Assembly (NCBI RefSeq): GCF_024448335.1
Contig: NZ_JAMOHM010000003.1
Location: forward strand, 310,001-374,000
Direction of reading: 5' to 3'
Length of the DNA stretch: 64,000 nucleotides
DNA from: Stutzerimonas frequens
GTDB taxonomy: Bacteria > Pseudomonadota > Gammaproteobacteria > Pseudomonadales > Pseudomonadaceae
Positions within the stretch are counted from its first letter, which is position 1; each line of letters starts with the position of its first letter. Under the pieces are notes generated by a model, which saw nothing but the letters and a program-made list of their open reading frames with translations, was not told the DNA's origin and ran no database searches. Below, one piece after another: positions 54,011 through 64,000 of this stretch. The position numbers were made by a program, and so were the translations under genes.

Positions 54011-55573
54011 ATGCCGCCAGCTCCCAAGAAACGCCACGAAACGGACGCCTTGGCAGCCTCTGGTCGTGCGTTGGCCCTCGCCGTCTGCGTAGCCCTAGCC
54101 GGCTGTCAAAGCAACTCCGCACGCGATGATGATGCGTTCGATCAGTCGAGGCGTGCGAGCGGACCGGCGGTGCAGGAGCCCATCTGGCTGAGCGATACCA
54201 GCACCATCGTCGAACACGAGGACCTCTGGGCGCGCATCCGCGAAGGCTACAAACTGCAGGAGCATCTGGACAGCAACCCCCGCATCGAGCAGCAGCGCCT
54301 GCTCTTCGCCAGCCGCCCCCGCTCCATCGAAATCGCCAGCGAACGCGGCAGTCCCTATATCCACTACATCGTCGAGCGCCTGGAAGAGCGCGACATGCCT
54401 CTGGAGCTGGCACTGCTGCCAATCATCGAAAGCTCGTACGATCCGTTCGCCTACTCTCCAGCCCATGCGGTCGGGCTCTGGCAGTTCATCCCTTCCACCG
54501 GTCGTCATTTCAATTTGCGCCAGACCAGCTGGTACGACGGCCGCAGGGACATTACCGCCTCGACGAATGCCGCGTTGCGCTACCTGAGCTATTTGCATGG
54601 TCTGTTCAACGGTGACTGGCTGCTCGCCCTGGCCGCATACAACGCTGGCGAGGGTACGGTCAGCCGCGCCATCGAACGCAATCAGAAACTGGGCTTGCCA
54701 ACCGACTATTGGAACCTGCCCCTGCCACGCGAAACTCGCGACTATGTACCGAAGCTGCTGGCGTTGTCGCAACTGATCGAAGCGCCTGAGGCCTATGGCA
54801 TCAACCTCAACCCGATCGCCAATGAACCTTACTTCGAGGTCATCGCCCTCAAGCAGCGCATGGACCTGGCGCGGGTAGCCAAGCTGGCCGACCTTGACGA
54901 AGACGAGCTGTACCAACTGAACCCCGCCTTCACCCGCCGCATCACGCTGGACGGCCCGCAGCAACTGCTGGTGCCGCTGGAGAAGGCCGAGATGCTGGCA
55001 GCCAACCTGGCGTTGATGAAACCGCAGGAACTGGTGGACTGGAAGCAGTACACCGTCCGCCCAGGCGATACCCTGGGGGCGATCGCCAACCGCCATCACC
55101 TGACCGTCAATGTCATCCGCGACATCAACCGCCTGAACAGCGACTCCCTGCGTATCGGCCAGGTCCTGAGCATTCCAGCCAGCAGCGACGCCGGTGCATC
55201 CAGAGAATTACTGCACGCGGTAGCGCGTCAGCCAGACACCGCACCCCGCAGCTACCGGGTCAGATCCGGTGACAACCTCTGGGATATCGCCAAGGCGCAG
55301 CGCGTATCGGTACGCGACCTGCAGCGCTGGAACAATCTGTCCGGCAGCCAGCTGAAAGTAGGCCAGGCGCTCTTCCTGCAGGGGCCTGCGCCTGCCGCCA
55401 AGAGCAAGGACAATGCTGACGCCCCGACTTACTACAAGGTTCGTAAGGGGGATTCGCTGTATCAGATTGCCAAGCGTTTCAATGTGCAGCTGACCAATCT
55501 CAAGACCTGGAACCCGAAAAGCACCGAAGTGCTCCGTCCGGGCCAGCTGCTCACCCTCTACCTCCCAAGGTGA
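54011..55573 (+). CDS. mltD: Membrane-bound lytic transglycosylase D, LysM lipoprotein
   Basis: The 520-residue protein has a lipoprotein signal with LAGC (Cys near residue 36), an SLT domain with the catalytic glutamate in IESSYDPFAYSPAHAVGLWQFIPSTGRHFNL around residue 140, and AAYNAGEGTVSRAI, then three C-terminal LysM repeats (YTVRPGDTLGAIA, YRVRSGDNLWDIA, YKVRKGDSLYQIA). It cuts peptidoglycan to form 1,6-anhydro products at the outer-membrane inner face. A near-consensus promoter lies upstream. It follows gloB after 100 bp and is convergent with the HDOD gene. Confidence 0.96.
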   Translation: MPPAPKKRHETDALAASGRALALAVCVALAGCQSNSARDDDAFDQSRRASGPAVQEPIWLSDTSTIVEHEDLWARIREGYKLQEHLDSNPRIEQQRLLFASRPRSIEIASERGSPYIHYIVERLEERDMPLELALLPIIESSYDPFAYSPAHAVGLWQFIPSTGRHFNLRQTSWYDGRRDITASTNAALRYLSYLHGLFNGDWLLALAAYNAGEGTVSRAIERNQKLGLPTDYWNLPLPRETRDYVPKLLALSQLIEAPEAYGINLNPIANEPYFEVIALKQRMDLARVAKLADLDEDELYQLNPAFTRRITLDGPQQLLVPLEKAEMLAANLALMKPQELVDWKQYTVRPGDTLGAIANRHHLTVNVIRDINRLNSDSLRIGQVLSIPASSDAGASRELLHAVARQPDTAPRSYRVRSGDNLWDIAKAQRVSVRDLQRWNNLSGSQLKVGQALFLQGPAPAAKSKDNADAPTYYKVRKGDSLYQIAKRFNVQLTNLKTWNPKSTEVLRPGQLLTLYLPR

Positions 55574-55584
55574 GCGCCCGACCG

Positions 55585-57036
55585 TCAACCCGCTGAACGC
55601 TTGCTCAGGGCTTCCATACAACGGCCGGTCAGCTGGGTGAAACGCTGAAAGGCGATGAACTGCTCATGCTTGAGCGCACGCCCGGACAAGCGACAATCGC
55701 CGTACAGCACACCGATCTCCCGCGCTCCCGCCATCAGCGGCGCAATGAAGAACATGCCGTTGCCGAGCCATTGCCGCAGCGGCTGCGTCACCAGGTCCGC
55801 CAGGTTGTAGCTTGCCGGCACCCCCATCCACAGCGACTGCCGATGTCGCAACGCATAGCTGAATATATGCGGCTGCTCGGGTTGGTCGACCGGCAGCGCA
55901 AAATTCTGAAGCCAGGCTTCGGCCCCCTCTCCAACGGCACAACGCACCTTGAAACGCGTCTGCTGGTCGGCCAGGACCGCCACCATTACCCGCTCCAATC
56001 CAACGCCTCGATGCAGCCCCTTGAGCAGCGTCTCCAGAATCAGGCTGGCATCGCCGCCGCCCGACGCCATCAGCCCAAGATCCTGCAGCGACTGTTGCAT
56101 CAACAGCAGGTCGGGCTGCAGCAAGGCCGCCTGGCGCTCTGCCTGCTGCAGCCTGATCTGCTCCGGATCGGTGCTGGGAATCAGCCGGCCCAACCGACTG
56201 GCGCCAAAGGTGGTCGCAACCGTGACCGCTTCGTCGGCACTGGCGAGGATCTGCTGCAATGCATCGGCCTCAGTCACGCCTGTGAACTCCGCCACCGCGC
56301 TGGTCAGGGCCTGCATCTTTTCGCATTCCCAGCCGTCCAGTGCGGCTTCGCTGATCCTCACCCCCAACGCCACCGCACGCGCAGCCGGGTCATTGCTTAC
56401 GGCCTGACTGTGAGCCAGGCTGGTCAGCTCGCCCAGATTCCAGCTTTTCACCAGCCCCAGCGTGAGCTGACGGAAGCTGGTGCCGAGAATGGCCTGTACC
56501 ACTTCCTCAGGCTTGATGCCCGGCTGTTTCAGTTGCACGGCGAGCTCGTCGGCCTGCTCGCCGCCGCAGCCCCAGAACGCCAGCTCACCGACGTGATAGA
56601 GCAACGCCGCGATGAACACCTCTTCCTCATGCCGCGAAAGGACATAGCCGGCGATATTGCGCGCCTGCACGGCCGCATGAAAGGAGCGGGCCAGCAGCTC
56701 GAGCAGTTGCTCCCGCGGAGCCTTCTCCAGCAGGCTGTCGATCAGCGTCACCGACAGGCTGATCAGTCGGACATTGTCGAAGCCGATCATCACGATCGCC
56801 CGCGAGATGGTCTTGATGGTTTCCTGAGAGGGGTTGTAGTAGCTGCTATTGCCGACCCGGAGCACCTTGGAAGTCAGCGACGCATCGCGCAGCAGAACGT
56901 CGGCAAGCTGCTGGACCGAAGCGTGCTGGTGCTCGGCCAGCCGCTGGATATCCTTGACCACCGATGCCAGCGCCGGCAGTTCGGATTGGTTCAGGCGATC
57001 GATCCACGCCTGCAGACCCTGGGCACGTACATCCAA
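55585..57036 (-). CDS. HDOD-domain signalling protein
   Basis: The protein has an HDOD domain at about residues 15-215 (SELPALASVVKDIQRLAEHQ, LLRDASLTSKVLRVGNSSYYN, AIVMIGFDNVRLISLSVTLIDSL, LLYHVGELAFW) and a C-terminal GAF-like region from about 310. HDOD proteins are HD-like without the phosphohydrolase metal site and act in signalling, for instance c-di-GMP-related. The start is uncertain: TTG at 57036 gives MDVRAQGLQAWIDRL and follows GGAG, whereas a GTG at 57051 lacks a ribosome binding site. It is convergent with mltD and divergent from the transporter operon. Confidence 0.87.
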   Translation of the reverse strand: MDVRAQGLQAWIDRLNQSELPALASVVKDIQRLAEHQHASVQQLADVLLRDASLTSKVLRVGNSSYYNPSQETIKTISRAIVMIGFDNVRLISLSVTLIDSLLEKAPREQLLELLARSFHAAVQARNIAGYVLSRHEEEVFIAALLYHVGELAFWGCGGEQADELAVQLKQPGIKPEEVVQAILGTSFRQLTLGLVKSWNLGELTSLAHSQAVSNDPAARAVALGVRISEAALDGWECEKMQALTSAVAEFTGVTEADALQQILASADEAVTVATTFGASRLGRLIPSTDPEQIRLQQAERQAALLQPDLLLMQQSLQDLGLMASGGGDASLILETLLKGLHRGVGLERVMVAVLADQQTRFKVRCAVGEGAEAWLQNFALPVDQPEQPHIFSYALRHRQSLWMGVPASYNLADLVTQPLRQWLGNGMFFIAPLMAGAREIGVLYGDCRLSGRALKHEQFIAFQRFTQLTGRCMEALSKRSAG

Positions 57037-57174
57037 GAGGTCACACTCCACAATGCCAGTACAGGAAATGAGTGGCAGTTTGCCCGAGGTGGCCGGCCTT
57101 TTTCCAGCGCATACAAGCTGTTACTGTACCGGCCCGAGAAGCCCTTAAGCGCCAAGGATCGGATCCCCCGTCTG

Positions 57175-59004
57175 ATGCGACCCCTGCTACTGTTATTGAC
57201 CTGCCTGGCCTTGAGCTTTCCCGCCCTCGCCACCATCAGCGAAAGCCATGGTTATGCGCAGTTCGGCACTCTTAAGTACCCAGCCAATTTCACCCACTTC
57301 GACTGGGTGAATCCGCGCGCGCCCAAGGGCGGCAGGATCAAGCTGATGGCGTCGGGTACGTTCGATACGCTGAACCCCTATACATTCAAGGGCACCAGCC
57401 CAAGTGCGACCCCCGGATTCCTGCAGTACGGCTTCAGCGAGCTGAACGAACCGCTGATGGTCGGTACCGGCGTCTACGACCCTTCGGGCGACGAACCGGC
57501 GTCCAGCTACGGGCTGATCGCCGAATCGGTGGAGTACAGCGACAACAATAGCTGGGTCGTTTTCAACTTGCGCAAGGAAGCTCGCTTCCATGATGGCAAG
57601 CCGATCACCGCCTATGACGTGGCATTCTCCTACCGGCTGCTGCTCAAGGACGGGCATCCGCGCTACCGCACCAACCTGCAAGGGGTTAAGCGCGTCGACA
57701 TTCTCAACCGGCACCGCATCCGCTTCGTCTTCGAGCAGCCAGACAATCCATTGCTGATCATGCGTCTCGGTGAACTGCCGGTCCTGCCGCAGCATTATTG
57801 GAAGAATCGCGACTTCAAGGCCACCACCTTCGATCCCCCGCTGGGCAGCGGCCCCTACCGCATCACCCAGGTGCAACCCGGGCGGCAGGTGGTGTTCGAG
57901 CGCGTGCGCAACTGGTGGGGCGCCAAGCTCCCAGTCAATCGGGGCAAGTACAACTTCAATCGCATCGATGTCGAGTTCTACCGCGACAACGTGGTGGCGT
58001 TCGAAGCGTTCAAGGTCGGCGAGTTCGACTTCTTCATCGAGCATCAGGCGAAGAACTGGGCCAACGGTTACCAGTTCCCGGCCGTGATGCGTGGCGACAT
58101 CATTCGCGCAGAGATCCCACATCAGATCCCGACTCAGACCCAGGCACTTTTCATGAACGGCCGGCGTTCGACTTTTGCCGATAGCCGCGTTCGCGAGGCG
58201 CTCGGTCTGATGTTCGATTTCGAATGGACCAACCGTGCGCTGTTCTACGGCGCATACCGCCGCAGCGAAAGCTACTACCCCAACAGCGACTTCAGTGCCA
58301 CCGGCAAGCCCGAAGGCGGAGAATGGCTGCTACTTTCGCCCTACCGCAAGCAGCTCCCTGGTGAGCTGTTCACCGAACCATTCGAGTTACCAGAAACCGA
58401 TGGTCGTGGCATCCCGAGGGAAACACTGCGTCGCGCCCTGGGGCTGCTTGCCGAAGCCGGCTGGAAGCTGTCCGATGCCGGACTGCTGAACAGCGCCGGG
58501 CAACCGCTGAGCTTCGAGATACTGCTGGTCAACCCACGGCTGGAACGGATCCTCCAGCCCTACGTCGAGAACCTGGCGCGCATTGGCGTTCAGGCCAACC
58601 TGCGCACCGTGGACAGTGCGCAGTACAAGCAACGACTCGACCATTACGACTACGACATGATCCTGATGACGCTGGCCCAGAGCCTCAGTCCGGGCATCGA
58701 GCAGTACCTTTATTTCCATTCCAGCCAGGTCGGCGTCAAAGGCGGCCGCAACTATGCGGGAATCGCCAACCCGATCATCGATGACCTGATCGGCAAGCTG
58801 CTCGCCGCACAGACCCGCGACGAACAGGTGTCGGCCGCCCGCGCAATCGACCGCGTACTGCTGTGGAACCACTACACCATTCCGAACTGGTTCATCAGTA
58901 ACCACCGCCTGGCGTACCGCAATCGGTTCGCCCATGTCACCACGCCGCCCTATACGCTGGGTTTGCGCGCCTGGTGGCTGAAGAGCCTGGAGAAGAGCAA
59001 ATGA
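57175..59004 (+). CDS. nppA1: ABC peptide transporter periplasmic binding protein 1 (YejA/NppA1-like)
   Basis: The 609-residue protein has a signal peptide (MRPLLLLLTCLALSFPALA-TIS) and is a cluster-C extracellular binding protein: HGYAQFGTLKYPANFTHFDWVNPRAPKGGRIKLMASGTFDTLNPYTFKG, ARFHDGKPITAYDVAFSYRLL and LGSGPYRITQVQPGRQVVFERV in order, described by blocks. It feeds the permease encoded downstream. The order A1-A2-B-C-D matches P. aeruginosa nppA1A2BCD, needed for uptake of peptidyl nucleoside antibiotics, and E. coli yejABEF for microcin C. The ATG at 57175 is chosen from the signal peptide; the frame is open far upstream through the antisense of the HDOD gene, which is not coding. Its stop overlaps the next ATG. 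Confidence 0.92.
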   Translation: MRPLLLLLTCLALSFPALATISESHGYAQFGTLKYPANFTHFDWVNPRAPKGGRIKLMASGTFDTLNPYTFKGTSPSATPGFLQYGFSELNEPLMVGTGVYDPSGDEPASSYGLIAESVEYSDNNSWVVFNLRKEARFHDGKPITAYDVAFSYRLLLKDGHPRYRTNLQGVKRVDILNRHRIRFVFEQPDNPLLIMRLGELPVLPQHYWKNRDFKATTFDPPLGSGPYRITQVQPGRQVVFERVRNWWGAKLPVNRGKYNFNRIDVEFYRDNVVAFEAFKVGEFDFFIEHQAKNWANGYQFPAVMRGDIIRAEIPHQIPTQTQALFMNGRRSTFADSRVREALGLMFDFEWTNRALFYGAYRRSESYYPNSDFSATGKPEGGEWLLLSPYRKQLPGELFTEPFELPETDGRGIPRETLRRALGLLAEAGWKLSDAGLLNSAGQPLSFEILLVNPRLERILQPYVENLARIGVQANLRTVDSAQYKQRLDHYDYDMILMTLAQSLSPGIEQYLYFHSSQVGVKGGRNYAGIANPIIDDLIGKLLAAQTRDEQVSAARAIDRVLLWNHYTIPNWFISNHRLAYRNRFAHVTTPPYTLGLRAWWLKSLEKSK

Positions 59005-60887
59005 ACAATCGCGTGAGCCATTCGCTGTTTCGCGCCGGCCTGCTGAGTCTGCTCTGCATGGCCGCCCTGTCCGAGGCCGCTCCCCGCCATGCCCTGACGC
59101 TGTATGGCGAGAAGCCCAAGTACCCGGCCGACTTTCAGCATTTCGAGTACGTCAATCCCGAGGCGCCCAAGGGCGGCACGCTGCGTCAGGCCGGTTTCGG
59201 CAGCTTCGACTCACTCAACCCCTTCATCAACAAGGGCGTCGCGGCCGACGACATCGGCCTGATCTACGACACCCTGACCACCAACAGCCTGGACGAGCCG
59301 TTCACCGTATACGGTCTGCTGGCGGAAAAGATCGAGAAAGGCCCGAACAACGACTGGGTGCGCTTCCACCTTCGCCCGCAGGCCCGCTTTCATGATGGCG
59401 AGCCAGTCAAGGCAGAAGACGTCGTCTTCACCTTCGAGACGCTGATGAGCCAGGGTGCTCCGCAATACCGTGCCTATTACGCCGATGTGGAAAAAGTGAC
59501 GGCGGAAAGTGAGAGACGTGTGCGCTTCGATTTCAAGCATGCCGGCAATCGCGAGCTGCCGATGATTCTCGGGCAGCTGCCAGTCCTTCCGAAGCACTGG
59601 TGGGAAGGCAAAGACTTCACCTCGGGCAACCTCGAGCCGCCTCTGGGTAGCGGTCCGTACCGCGTCGAGAAAGTCCAGGCCGGCCGCTCGATCCGCTATG
59701 AACGCGTCGAGGACTATTGGGGCAAGGATCTACCCGTGAATCGCGGTTTCTATAACTTCGATCACATCAACTTCGATTACTACCGGGATAACACCGTAGC
59801 ACTGCAGGCCTTCAAGGCCGGGCATTTCGACTACTGGTTCGAAACCAGTGCGAAGAACTGGGCCACCGCCTACGACATCGATGCAGTCCGGGATGGACGC
59901 ATCCTCAAGGAGGAGATCCGCAACTACAACCCAACCGGCATGCAGGGTTTCATCTTCAATATCCGCCGCCCGCTGCTGCAGGACCGTCGCGTGCGCGAGG
60001 CGCTTGGGTTGCTGTTCGACTACGAGTGGACCAATCGGCAGCTGTTCAACGGCGCCTACACCCGCACCCGCAGCTATTTCGACAATTCCGAGCTGGCCTC
60101 CTCCGGATTGCCGAGCGAAGACGAACTGAAGATTCTCGAGCCCCTTCGCGGCAAGGTTCCGGACGAGGTATTCGACAAGGCCTTCGAACTGCCGCAAACC
60201 CAGGGCAACGGCGTGATTCGCGAACAGCAACGCCAGGCCTATCGGCTGCTGACGGAAGCGGGCTGGAAAGTCGAGAACGACAAGATGCTGGACGCCCAGG
60301 GCAAGCCGGTGAAGCTGGAGTTCCTGCTGGTGCAGGCCGAGTTCGAGCGCGTGTTACTGCCCTACAAGCGCAACCTGGCCGACCTGGGCATCGAGCTGGA
60401 GATCCGCCGAGTCGACGTCTCGCAGTACATCAACCGGCTGCGCTCGCGCGACTACGACATGATCGTCAGTGGCTTCGGTCAGTCCAACTCGCCCGGCAAC
60501 GAACAGCGTGAATTCTGGCATTCGGCGAGTGCGGACAATCCCGGCAGCCGCAACTTCATCGGCTTGAAGGAACCGGCCATCGACATGCTGGTCGAGGGGC
60601 TGATCGGCGCCGACTCGCGCAAGGAACTGGTCGCCCATACTCGTGCGCTGGATCGCGTGCTGCTCTGGGGTCACTACGTGGTGCCGAACTGGCACATCAA
60701 GACCTGGCGCGTCGCCTACTGGAACCACCTGGCGCATCCGCAGGTAACGCCAAAACAGGACATCGGCCTGATGACCTGGTGGCGCATACCGGATGCGAAG
60801 GCTCCGGTCGCCGATCCGGTGGAAGCGAAGAAAGCCGCGGAAGCTGGTGCGAGCACGCCAGTCGATAACGGCGAGGCGGAGCGCTAA
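59001..60887 (+). CDS. nppA2: ABC peptide transporter periplasmic binding protein 2 (YejA/NppA2-like)
   Basis: The 628-residue protein starts at 59001, overlapping the stop of the first binding protein (ATGA). It has a signal peptide (ending [19 protein letters not shown]) and the same fold: [54 protein letters not shown], and [22 protein letters not shown], so it is a paralogue of its neighbour with clearly different ligand-pocket sequences. It has a C-terminal Ala/Glu-rich tail. Two binding proteins feeding one permease suggests a broadened substrate range. Confidence 0.93.
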   Translation: MNNRVSHSLFRAGLLSLLCMAALSEAAPRHALTLYGEKPKYPADFQHFEYVNPEAPKGGTLRQAGFGSFDSLNPFINKGVAADDIGLIYDTLTTNSLDEPFTVYGLLAEKIEKGPNNDWVRFHLRPQARFHDGEPVKAEDVVFTFETLMSQGAPQYRAYYADVEKVTAESERRVRFDFKHAGNRELPMILGQLPVLPKHWWEGKDFTSGNLEPPLGSGPYRVEKVQAGRSIRYERVEDYWGKDLPVNRGFYNFDHINFDYYRDNTVALQAFKAGHFDYWFETSAKNWATAYDIDAVRDGRILKEEIRNYNPTGMQGFIFNIRRPLLQDRRVREALGLLFDYEWTNRQLFNGAYTRTRSYFDNSELASSGLPSEDELKILEPLRGKVPDEVFDKAFELPQTQGNGVIREQQRQAYRLLTEAGWKVENDKMLDAQGKPVKLEFLLVQAEFERVLLPYKRNLADLGIELEIRRVDVSQYINRLRSRDYDMIVSGFGQSNSPGNEQREFWHSASADNPGSRNFIGLKEPAIDMLVEGLIGADSRKELVAHTRALDRVLLWGHYVVPNWHIKTWRVAYWNHLAHPQVTPKQDIGLMTWWRIPDAKAPVADPVEAKKAAEAGASTPVDNGEAER

Positions 60888-60889
60888 GC

Positions 60890-61963
60890 ATGCTGGCTTA
60901 CATTGTTCGCCGATTGCTGCTGATCATCCCCACGTTGTTCGGCATCCTGCTGATCAACTTCATCATCATCCAGGCGGCGCCCGGTGGCCCAGTGGAACAG
61001 GCAATCGCCAAGCTGGAGGGCTTCGAGGGCGCCACCAGCCGTATCGCCGGTGGCGGTTCGGAGGTTGCGGTGGGTGGCACCAGCTATCGCGGCGCGCAGG
61101 GCCTGGACCCCGAGCTGATCGCCGAGATCGAGCGACTCTACGGCTTCGACAAGCCGCCGGCCGAGCGCTTCTGGATCATGCTCAGCAACTACCTGCGGCT
61201 GGACTTCGGCGAGAGCTTCTTCCGCGACGCCAAGGTCACCGACCTGATCATCGAGAAGATGCCGGTATCCATCTCGCTGGGCCTGTGGAGCACGCTGATC
61301 ATGTACCTGGCCTCGATCCCGCTGGGGATCGCCAAGGCCACCCGTCACGGCAGCAAGTTCGACGTCTGGACCAGCTCGGCGATCATCGTCGGCTACGCCA
61401 TCCCGGCGTTTCTCTTCGCCATCCTGCTTATCGTGCTGTTCGCTGGCGGCAGCTACTGGAACTGGTTCCCCCTGCGCGGCCTGACCTCGGGCAACTTCGA
61501 CGACCTGACCCTGGGCGGCAAGATCATCGACTACTTCTGGCACCTGGCCCTGCCCGTCACCGCTCTGGTGATCGGCAACTTCGCCACCCTGACGCTGCTG
61601 ACCAAGAACAGCTTCCTCGACGAGATCAACAAGCAGTACGTGATCACGGCACGAGCGAAGGGTCTGAGCAAGAATCGCGTGCTCTACGGCCACGTGTTCC
61701 GCAATGCCATGCTGATCATCATCGCCGGTTTTCCGGCCGCCTTCATTGGTATGTTCTTCACCGGCTCGCTGCTGATCGAGGTGATCTTCTCCCTCGACGG
61801 ACTCGGCCTGCTCAGCTTCGAGGCGGCGATCAACCGCGACTATCCGGTGGTGTTCGGTACCCTCTTCCTCTTCACCCTGCTCGGCCTGGTGGTGAAGCTG
61901 ATTGGCGACCTGACTTACACCCTGGTCGACCCGCGCATCGATTTCGAAAGCAGGGAGGCCTGA
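60890..61963 (+). CDS. nppB: ABC transporter permease YejB/NppB-like
   Basis: The 357-residue inner-membrane protein has about six helices and the binding-protein-dependent permease fold. It starts [39 protein letters not shown] and carries the family loop around [36 protein letters not shown] (the EAA motif). It is the first permease of the transporter, starts 2 bp after nppA2, and ends with its stop directly followed by the next ATG. Confidence 0.95.
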   Translation: MLAYIVRRLLLIIPTLFGILLINFIIIQAAPGGPVEQAIAKLEGFEGATSRIAGGGSEVAVGGTSYRGAQGLDPELIAEIERLYGFDKPPAERFWIMLSNYLRLDFGESFFRDAKVTDLIIEKMPVSISLGLWSTLIMYLASIPLGIAKATRHGSKFDVWTSSAIIVGYAIPAFLFAILLIVLFAGGSYWNWFPLRGLTSGNFDDLTLGGKIIDYFWHLALPVTALVIGNFATLTLLTKNSFLDEINKQYVITARAKGLSKNRVLYGHVFRNAMLIIIAGFPAAFIGMFFTGSLLIEVIFSLDGLGLLSFEAAINRDYPVVFGTLFLFTLLGLVVKLIGDLTYTLVDPRIDFESREA

Positions 61964-62983
61964 ATGCAGTTGTCCCCCCTCAATCAGCGCCGGCTGGCCC
62001 TGTTCAAGGCGCACAAGCGTGGCTGGTGGTCACTGTGGATCTTCCTTGCGCTGTTCGTGCTCAGCCTGGGCGCGGAGATCATCGCCAACGACAAGCCGAT
62101 CGTGGTGCGCTACGACGGCGAATGGTTCTTCCCGGTGTTCAAGCGTTATCCGGAAACGGCCTTCGGCGGCGAGTTTCCGCTGCAGGCGAACTACAAGAGT
62201 CCCTATATCCAGGAACTGATTGCCGAGAAGGACGGCTGGATGGTCTGGCCGGTCATTCCCTTCAACTATTCGAGCATCAATTACGAACTGCAAGTGCCCG
62301 CCCCTGCGCCGCCTTCGCTGGATAACTGGCTGGGCACCGATGATCAGGGCCGCGATGTGCTCGCCCGGGTGATCTATGGTTTCCGCATCTCGGTGCTGTT
62401 CGCCCTCACCCTGACCCTGATCAGCTCGGTAATCGGTGTCATCGCCGGCGCCCTGCAGGGCTTCTATGGCGGCTGGGTCGATCTGGTCGGGCAGCGCCTG
62501 CTAGAGATCTGGTCGGGCCTGCCGGTGCTCTACCTGCTGATCATTCTCGCCAGCTTCGTGCAGCCGAACTTCTGGTGGCTGCTGGGCATCATGCTGCTGT
62601 TTTCCTGGATGAGCCTGGTGGACGTGGTACGTGCCGAGTTCCTCCGTGGGCGCAACCTCGAGTATGTACGCGCGGCCCGTGCACTGGGCATGCAGAACGG
62701 CGCGATCATGTTCCGCCACATCCTGCCCAACGCCATGGTCTCCACCATGACCTTCATGCCATTCATTCTCACCGGCGCCATCGGCACCCTCACCGCGCTG
62801 GATTTCCTCGGCTTCGGCCTGCCGGCGGGCTCGCCGTCGCTGGGCGAGCTGGTCGCCCAGGGCAAGGCCAATCTGCAAGCCCCCTGGCTCGGTATCAGCG
62901 CCTTTCTGGTGCTGGCGATCATGCTGACCCTGCTGGTGTTTATCGGGGAGGCGGCGCGCGATGCCTTCGACCCAAGGAAATAA
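61964..62983 (+). CDS. nppC: ABC transporter permease YejE/NppC-like
   Basis: The 339-residue protein is the second permease: a long periplasmic loop (about residues 45-130) after the first helix (WWSLWIFLALFVLSLGAEII), YejE-type NWLGTDDQGRDVLARVIYGFRISVLFALTLTL, and the EAA loop DVVRAEFLRGRNLEYVRAARALGMQNGAIMFRHILPNA. It starts immediately at the nppB stop and ends 1 bp before the ATPase start. Confidence 0.95.
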   Translation: MQLSPLNQRRLALFKAHKRGWWSLWIFLALFVLSLGAEIIANDKPIVVRYDGEWFFPVFKRYPETAFGGEFPLQANYKSPYIQELIAEKDGWMVWPVIPFNYSSINYELQVPAPAPPSLDNWLGTDDQGRDVLARVIYGFRISVLFALTLTLISSVIGVIAGALQGFYGGWVDLVGQRLLEIWSGLPVLYLLIILASFVQPNFWWLLGIMLLFSWMSLVDVVRAEFLRGRNLEYVRAARALGMQNGAIMFRHILPNAMVSTMTFMPFILTGAIGTLTALDFLGFGLPAGSPSLGELVAQGKANLQAPWLGISAFLVLAIMLTLLVFIGEAARDAFDPRK

Positions 62984-62984
62984 G

Positions 62985-64000
62985 ATGTCCGAAGTTTCGA
63001 TTGGCGAGAGCCTGGTCGAGGTCCGCGATCTGGCCGTCGAGTTCGTCACCGGTGATCAGGTCCAGCGCGTCGTAGAAGGCGTGTCCTTCGACATCCGCAA
63101 GGGCGAAACCCTGGCCCTGGTGGGCGAAAGCGGCTCGGGCAAGTCGGTCACCGCCCATTCCATCCTGCGCCTGCTGCCCTACCCGCTGGCCCGCCACCCG
63201 CAGGGGCAGATTCATTTCCACGGACAGGACCTGATCAAGGCCGACGAGAAGGCCATGCGCAAGATCCGTGGCAACCGTATCGCCATGGTCTTCCAGGAGC
63301 CCATGACTTCGCTCAACCCGCTGCATACCGTGGGCAAACAGATCAACGAGGTGCTGGAGATCCACAAGGGCCTGCGGGGCAAGGCCGCCACCGCCCGCAC
63401 CCTGGAATTGCTCGAGCTGGTGGGCATTCCGGAACCGCGCAAGCGCATCCGCGCCTATCCGCACGAACTGTCCGGCGGCCAGCGCCAGCGCGTGATGATC
63501 GCCATGGCGCTGGCCAACGAGCCGGAACTGCTGATCGCCGACGAGCCGACCACGGCGCTGGACGTCACCGTGCAGCTGAAAATCCTTGAATTGCTCAAGG
63601 AACTGCAGGCGCGGCTGGGCATGGCGCTGCTGCTGATCAGCCACGATCTCAACCTGGTTCGGCGGGTCGCCCATCGTGTATGTGTCATGCAGCGGGGTCG
63701 TGTCGTCGAACAGGCGTTGTGTGAAGAACTGTTCCGTTCACCCAAGCATCCGTACACCCAGGAACTGCTCGCAGCCGAGCCCAGCGGTGGCCCGGTGGCG
63801 GTCGAGCAGGCGGCACCGCTGCTGGAGGTCGAGGACCTGCGAGTCTGGTTCCCGATCAAGAAAGGCCTGCTGCGGCGCACCGTCGATCACGTCAAGGCGG
63901 TCGACGGTGTGAACTTCAGCCTGCCCAAGGGGCAGACGCTGGGGATCGTCGGCGAGAGCGGCTCAGGCAAGTCGACCCTGGGCTTGGCTATCCTTCGTCT
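62985..64000 (+). CDS. nppD: ABC transporter ATP-binding protein YejF/NppD-like, 5' part
   Basis: The gene runs off the right edge. From the ATG at 62985 the visible 338 codons include one complete ABC domain (Walker [10 protein letters not shown] near residue 45, signature [15 protein letters not shown] near 160, Walker [14 protein letters not shown]-loop LISHDLNLV) and the beginning of a second ([19 protein letters not shown] at the very end). The tandem arrangement is typical of YejF, which powers the transporter. It starts 1 bp after nppC, so the five genes form a tight operon. Confidence 0.93.
   Translation, partial: MSEVSIGESLVEVRDLAVEFVTGDQVQRVVEGVSFDIRKGETLALVGESGSGKSVTAHSILRLLPYPLARHPQGQIHFHGQDLIKADEKAMRKIRGNRIAMVFQEPMTSLNPLHTVGKQINEVLEIHKGLRGKAATARTLELLELVGIPEPRKRIRAYPHELSGGQRQRVMIAMALANEPELLIADEPTTALDVTVQLKILELLKELQARLGMALLLISHDLNLVRRVAHRVCVMQRGRVVEQALCEELFRSPKHPYTQELLAAEPSGGPVAVEQAAPLLEVEDLRVWFPIKKGLLRRTVDHVKAVDGVNFSLPKGQTLGIVGESGSGKSTLGLAILR

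Noticed and set aside
55666..57174. A plus-strand frame open for about 500 codons in front of the first binding protein, antisense to the HDOD gene
   Set aside because: Its amino acid sequence has no family pattern and reads like the complement of a GC-rich gene; the HDOD frame on the other strand shows clear domains. The signal peptide fixes the transporter gene start at 57175.

Overview
The window looks like core chromosome of a Pseudomonas-type gammaproteobacterium, most likely the P. stutzeri group (Stutzerimonas). The grounds are high GC with Pseudomonas codon use, protein sequences typical of that genus, and gene order. From memory, the stretch from nfuA (about 20.0 kb) to the YejABEF/Npp-type ABC transporter at the right edge is broadly colinear with P. 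aeruginosa PA1847 down to PA1807 (nfuA, cti, metH, cysI-DUF934, sohB, SCP2/kinase-like/SDR genes, nudC-fimL, ldcA, dnaQ-rnhA, gloB, mltD, Npp transporter). I saw no tRNA, rRNA, insertion sequence, prophage, CRISPR array or defence island.

Layout. 0-3 kb: a TRAP transporter operon on the minus strand (gluconokinase-DctQ fusion, DctM, DctP cut by the window edge), with a GntR-like operator upstream and a near copy inside the fusion linker; then ppiC. 3.2-7.7 kb: zapE, a LysR regulator, and divergent to it a DadA-like D-amino-acid dehydrogenase followed by a lone TAXI-type binding protein. 7.7-12.6 kb: a TonB-dependent receptor with a Zur-like palindrome at its start, the ABC-F protein YbiT, and uppP. 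12.7-20 kb: a Cache chemoreceptor, small uncharacterised proteins, a DUF421 membrane protein with a C-terminal zinc ribbon, a type IB topoisomerase, and an overlapping pair made of a CheC-like response regulator and a diguanylate cyclase. 20-28.4 kb: nfuA (candidate IscR site), cti, metH, a conserved acidic protein, and pnuC overlapping a nicotinamide riboside kinase-like gene.

28.4-37.8 kb: an EamA transporter, DUF1883, an MFS transporter, an RlmN-family radical SAM methyltransferase, a leucine-rich-repeat protein kinase, Hsp20, DUF2970, and a cysI-like hemoprotein overlapping DUF934. Two 33-codon microproteins with good ribosome binding sites flank the sulfite reductase pair (35321-35422 and 37849-37950, both minus). 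38-48.5 kb: AcuI/YhdH-type reductase, sohB, a phosphoglycerate-mutase-like phosphatase, SCP2, an ACAD10/11-type kinase-like protein, an SDR, a membrane protein, a TSUP permease preceded by an 18-bp perfect palindrome, nudC, fimL and a dienoyl-CoA isomerase-like protein. 48.6-64 kb: ldcA, dnaQ, rnhA, a methyltransferase, gloB, mltD, an HDOD protein, and the transporter operon with two tandem binding proteins.

I found no clearly new multi-gene system. The points most worth a second look are the kinase/TRAP fusion with its duplicated operator, the two microproteins, the Zur-like site on the TonB receptor, the orphan TAXI/DadA module and the palindrome at 44283-44300.
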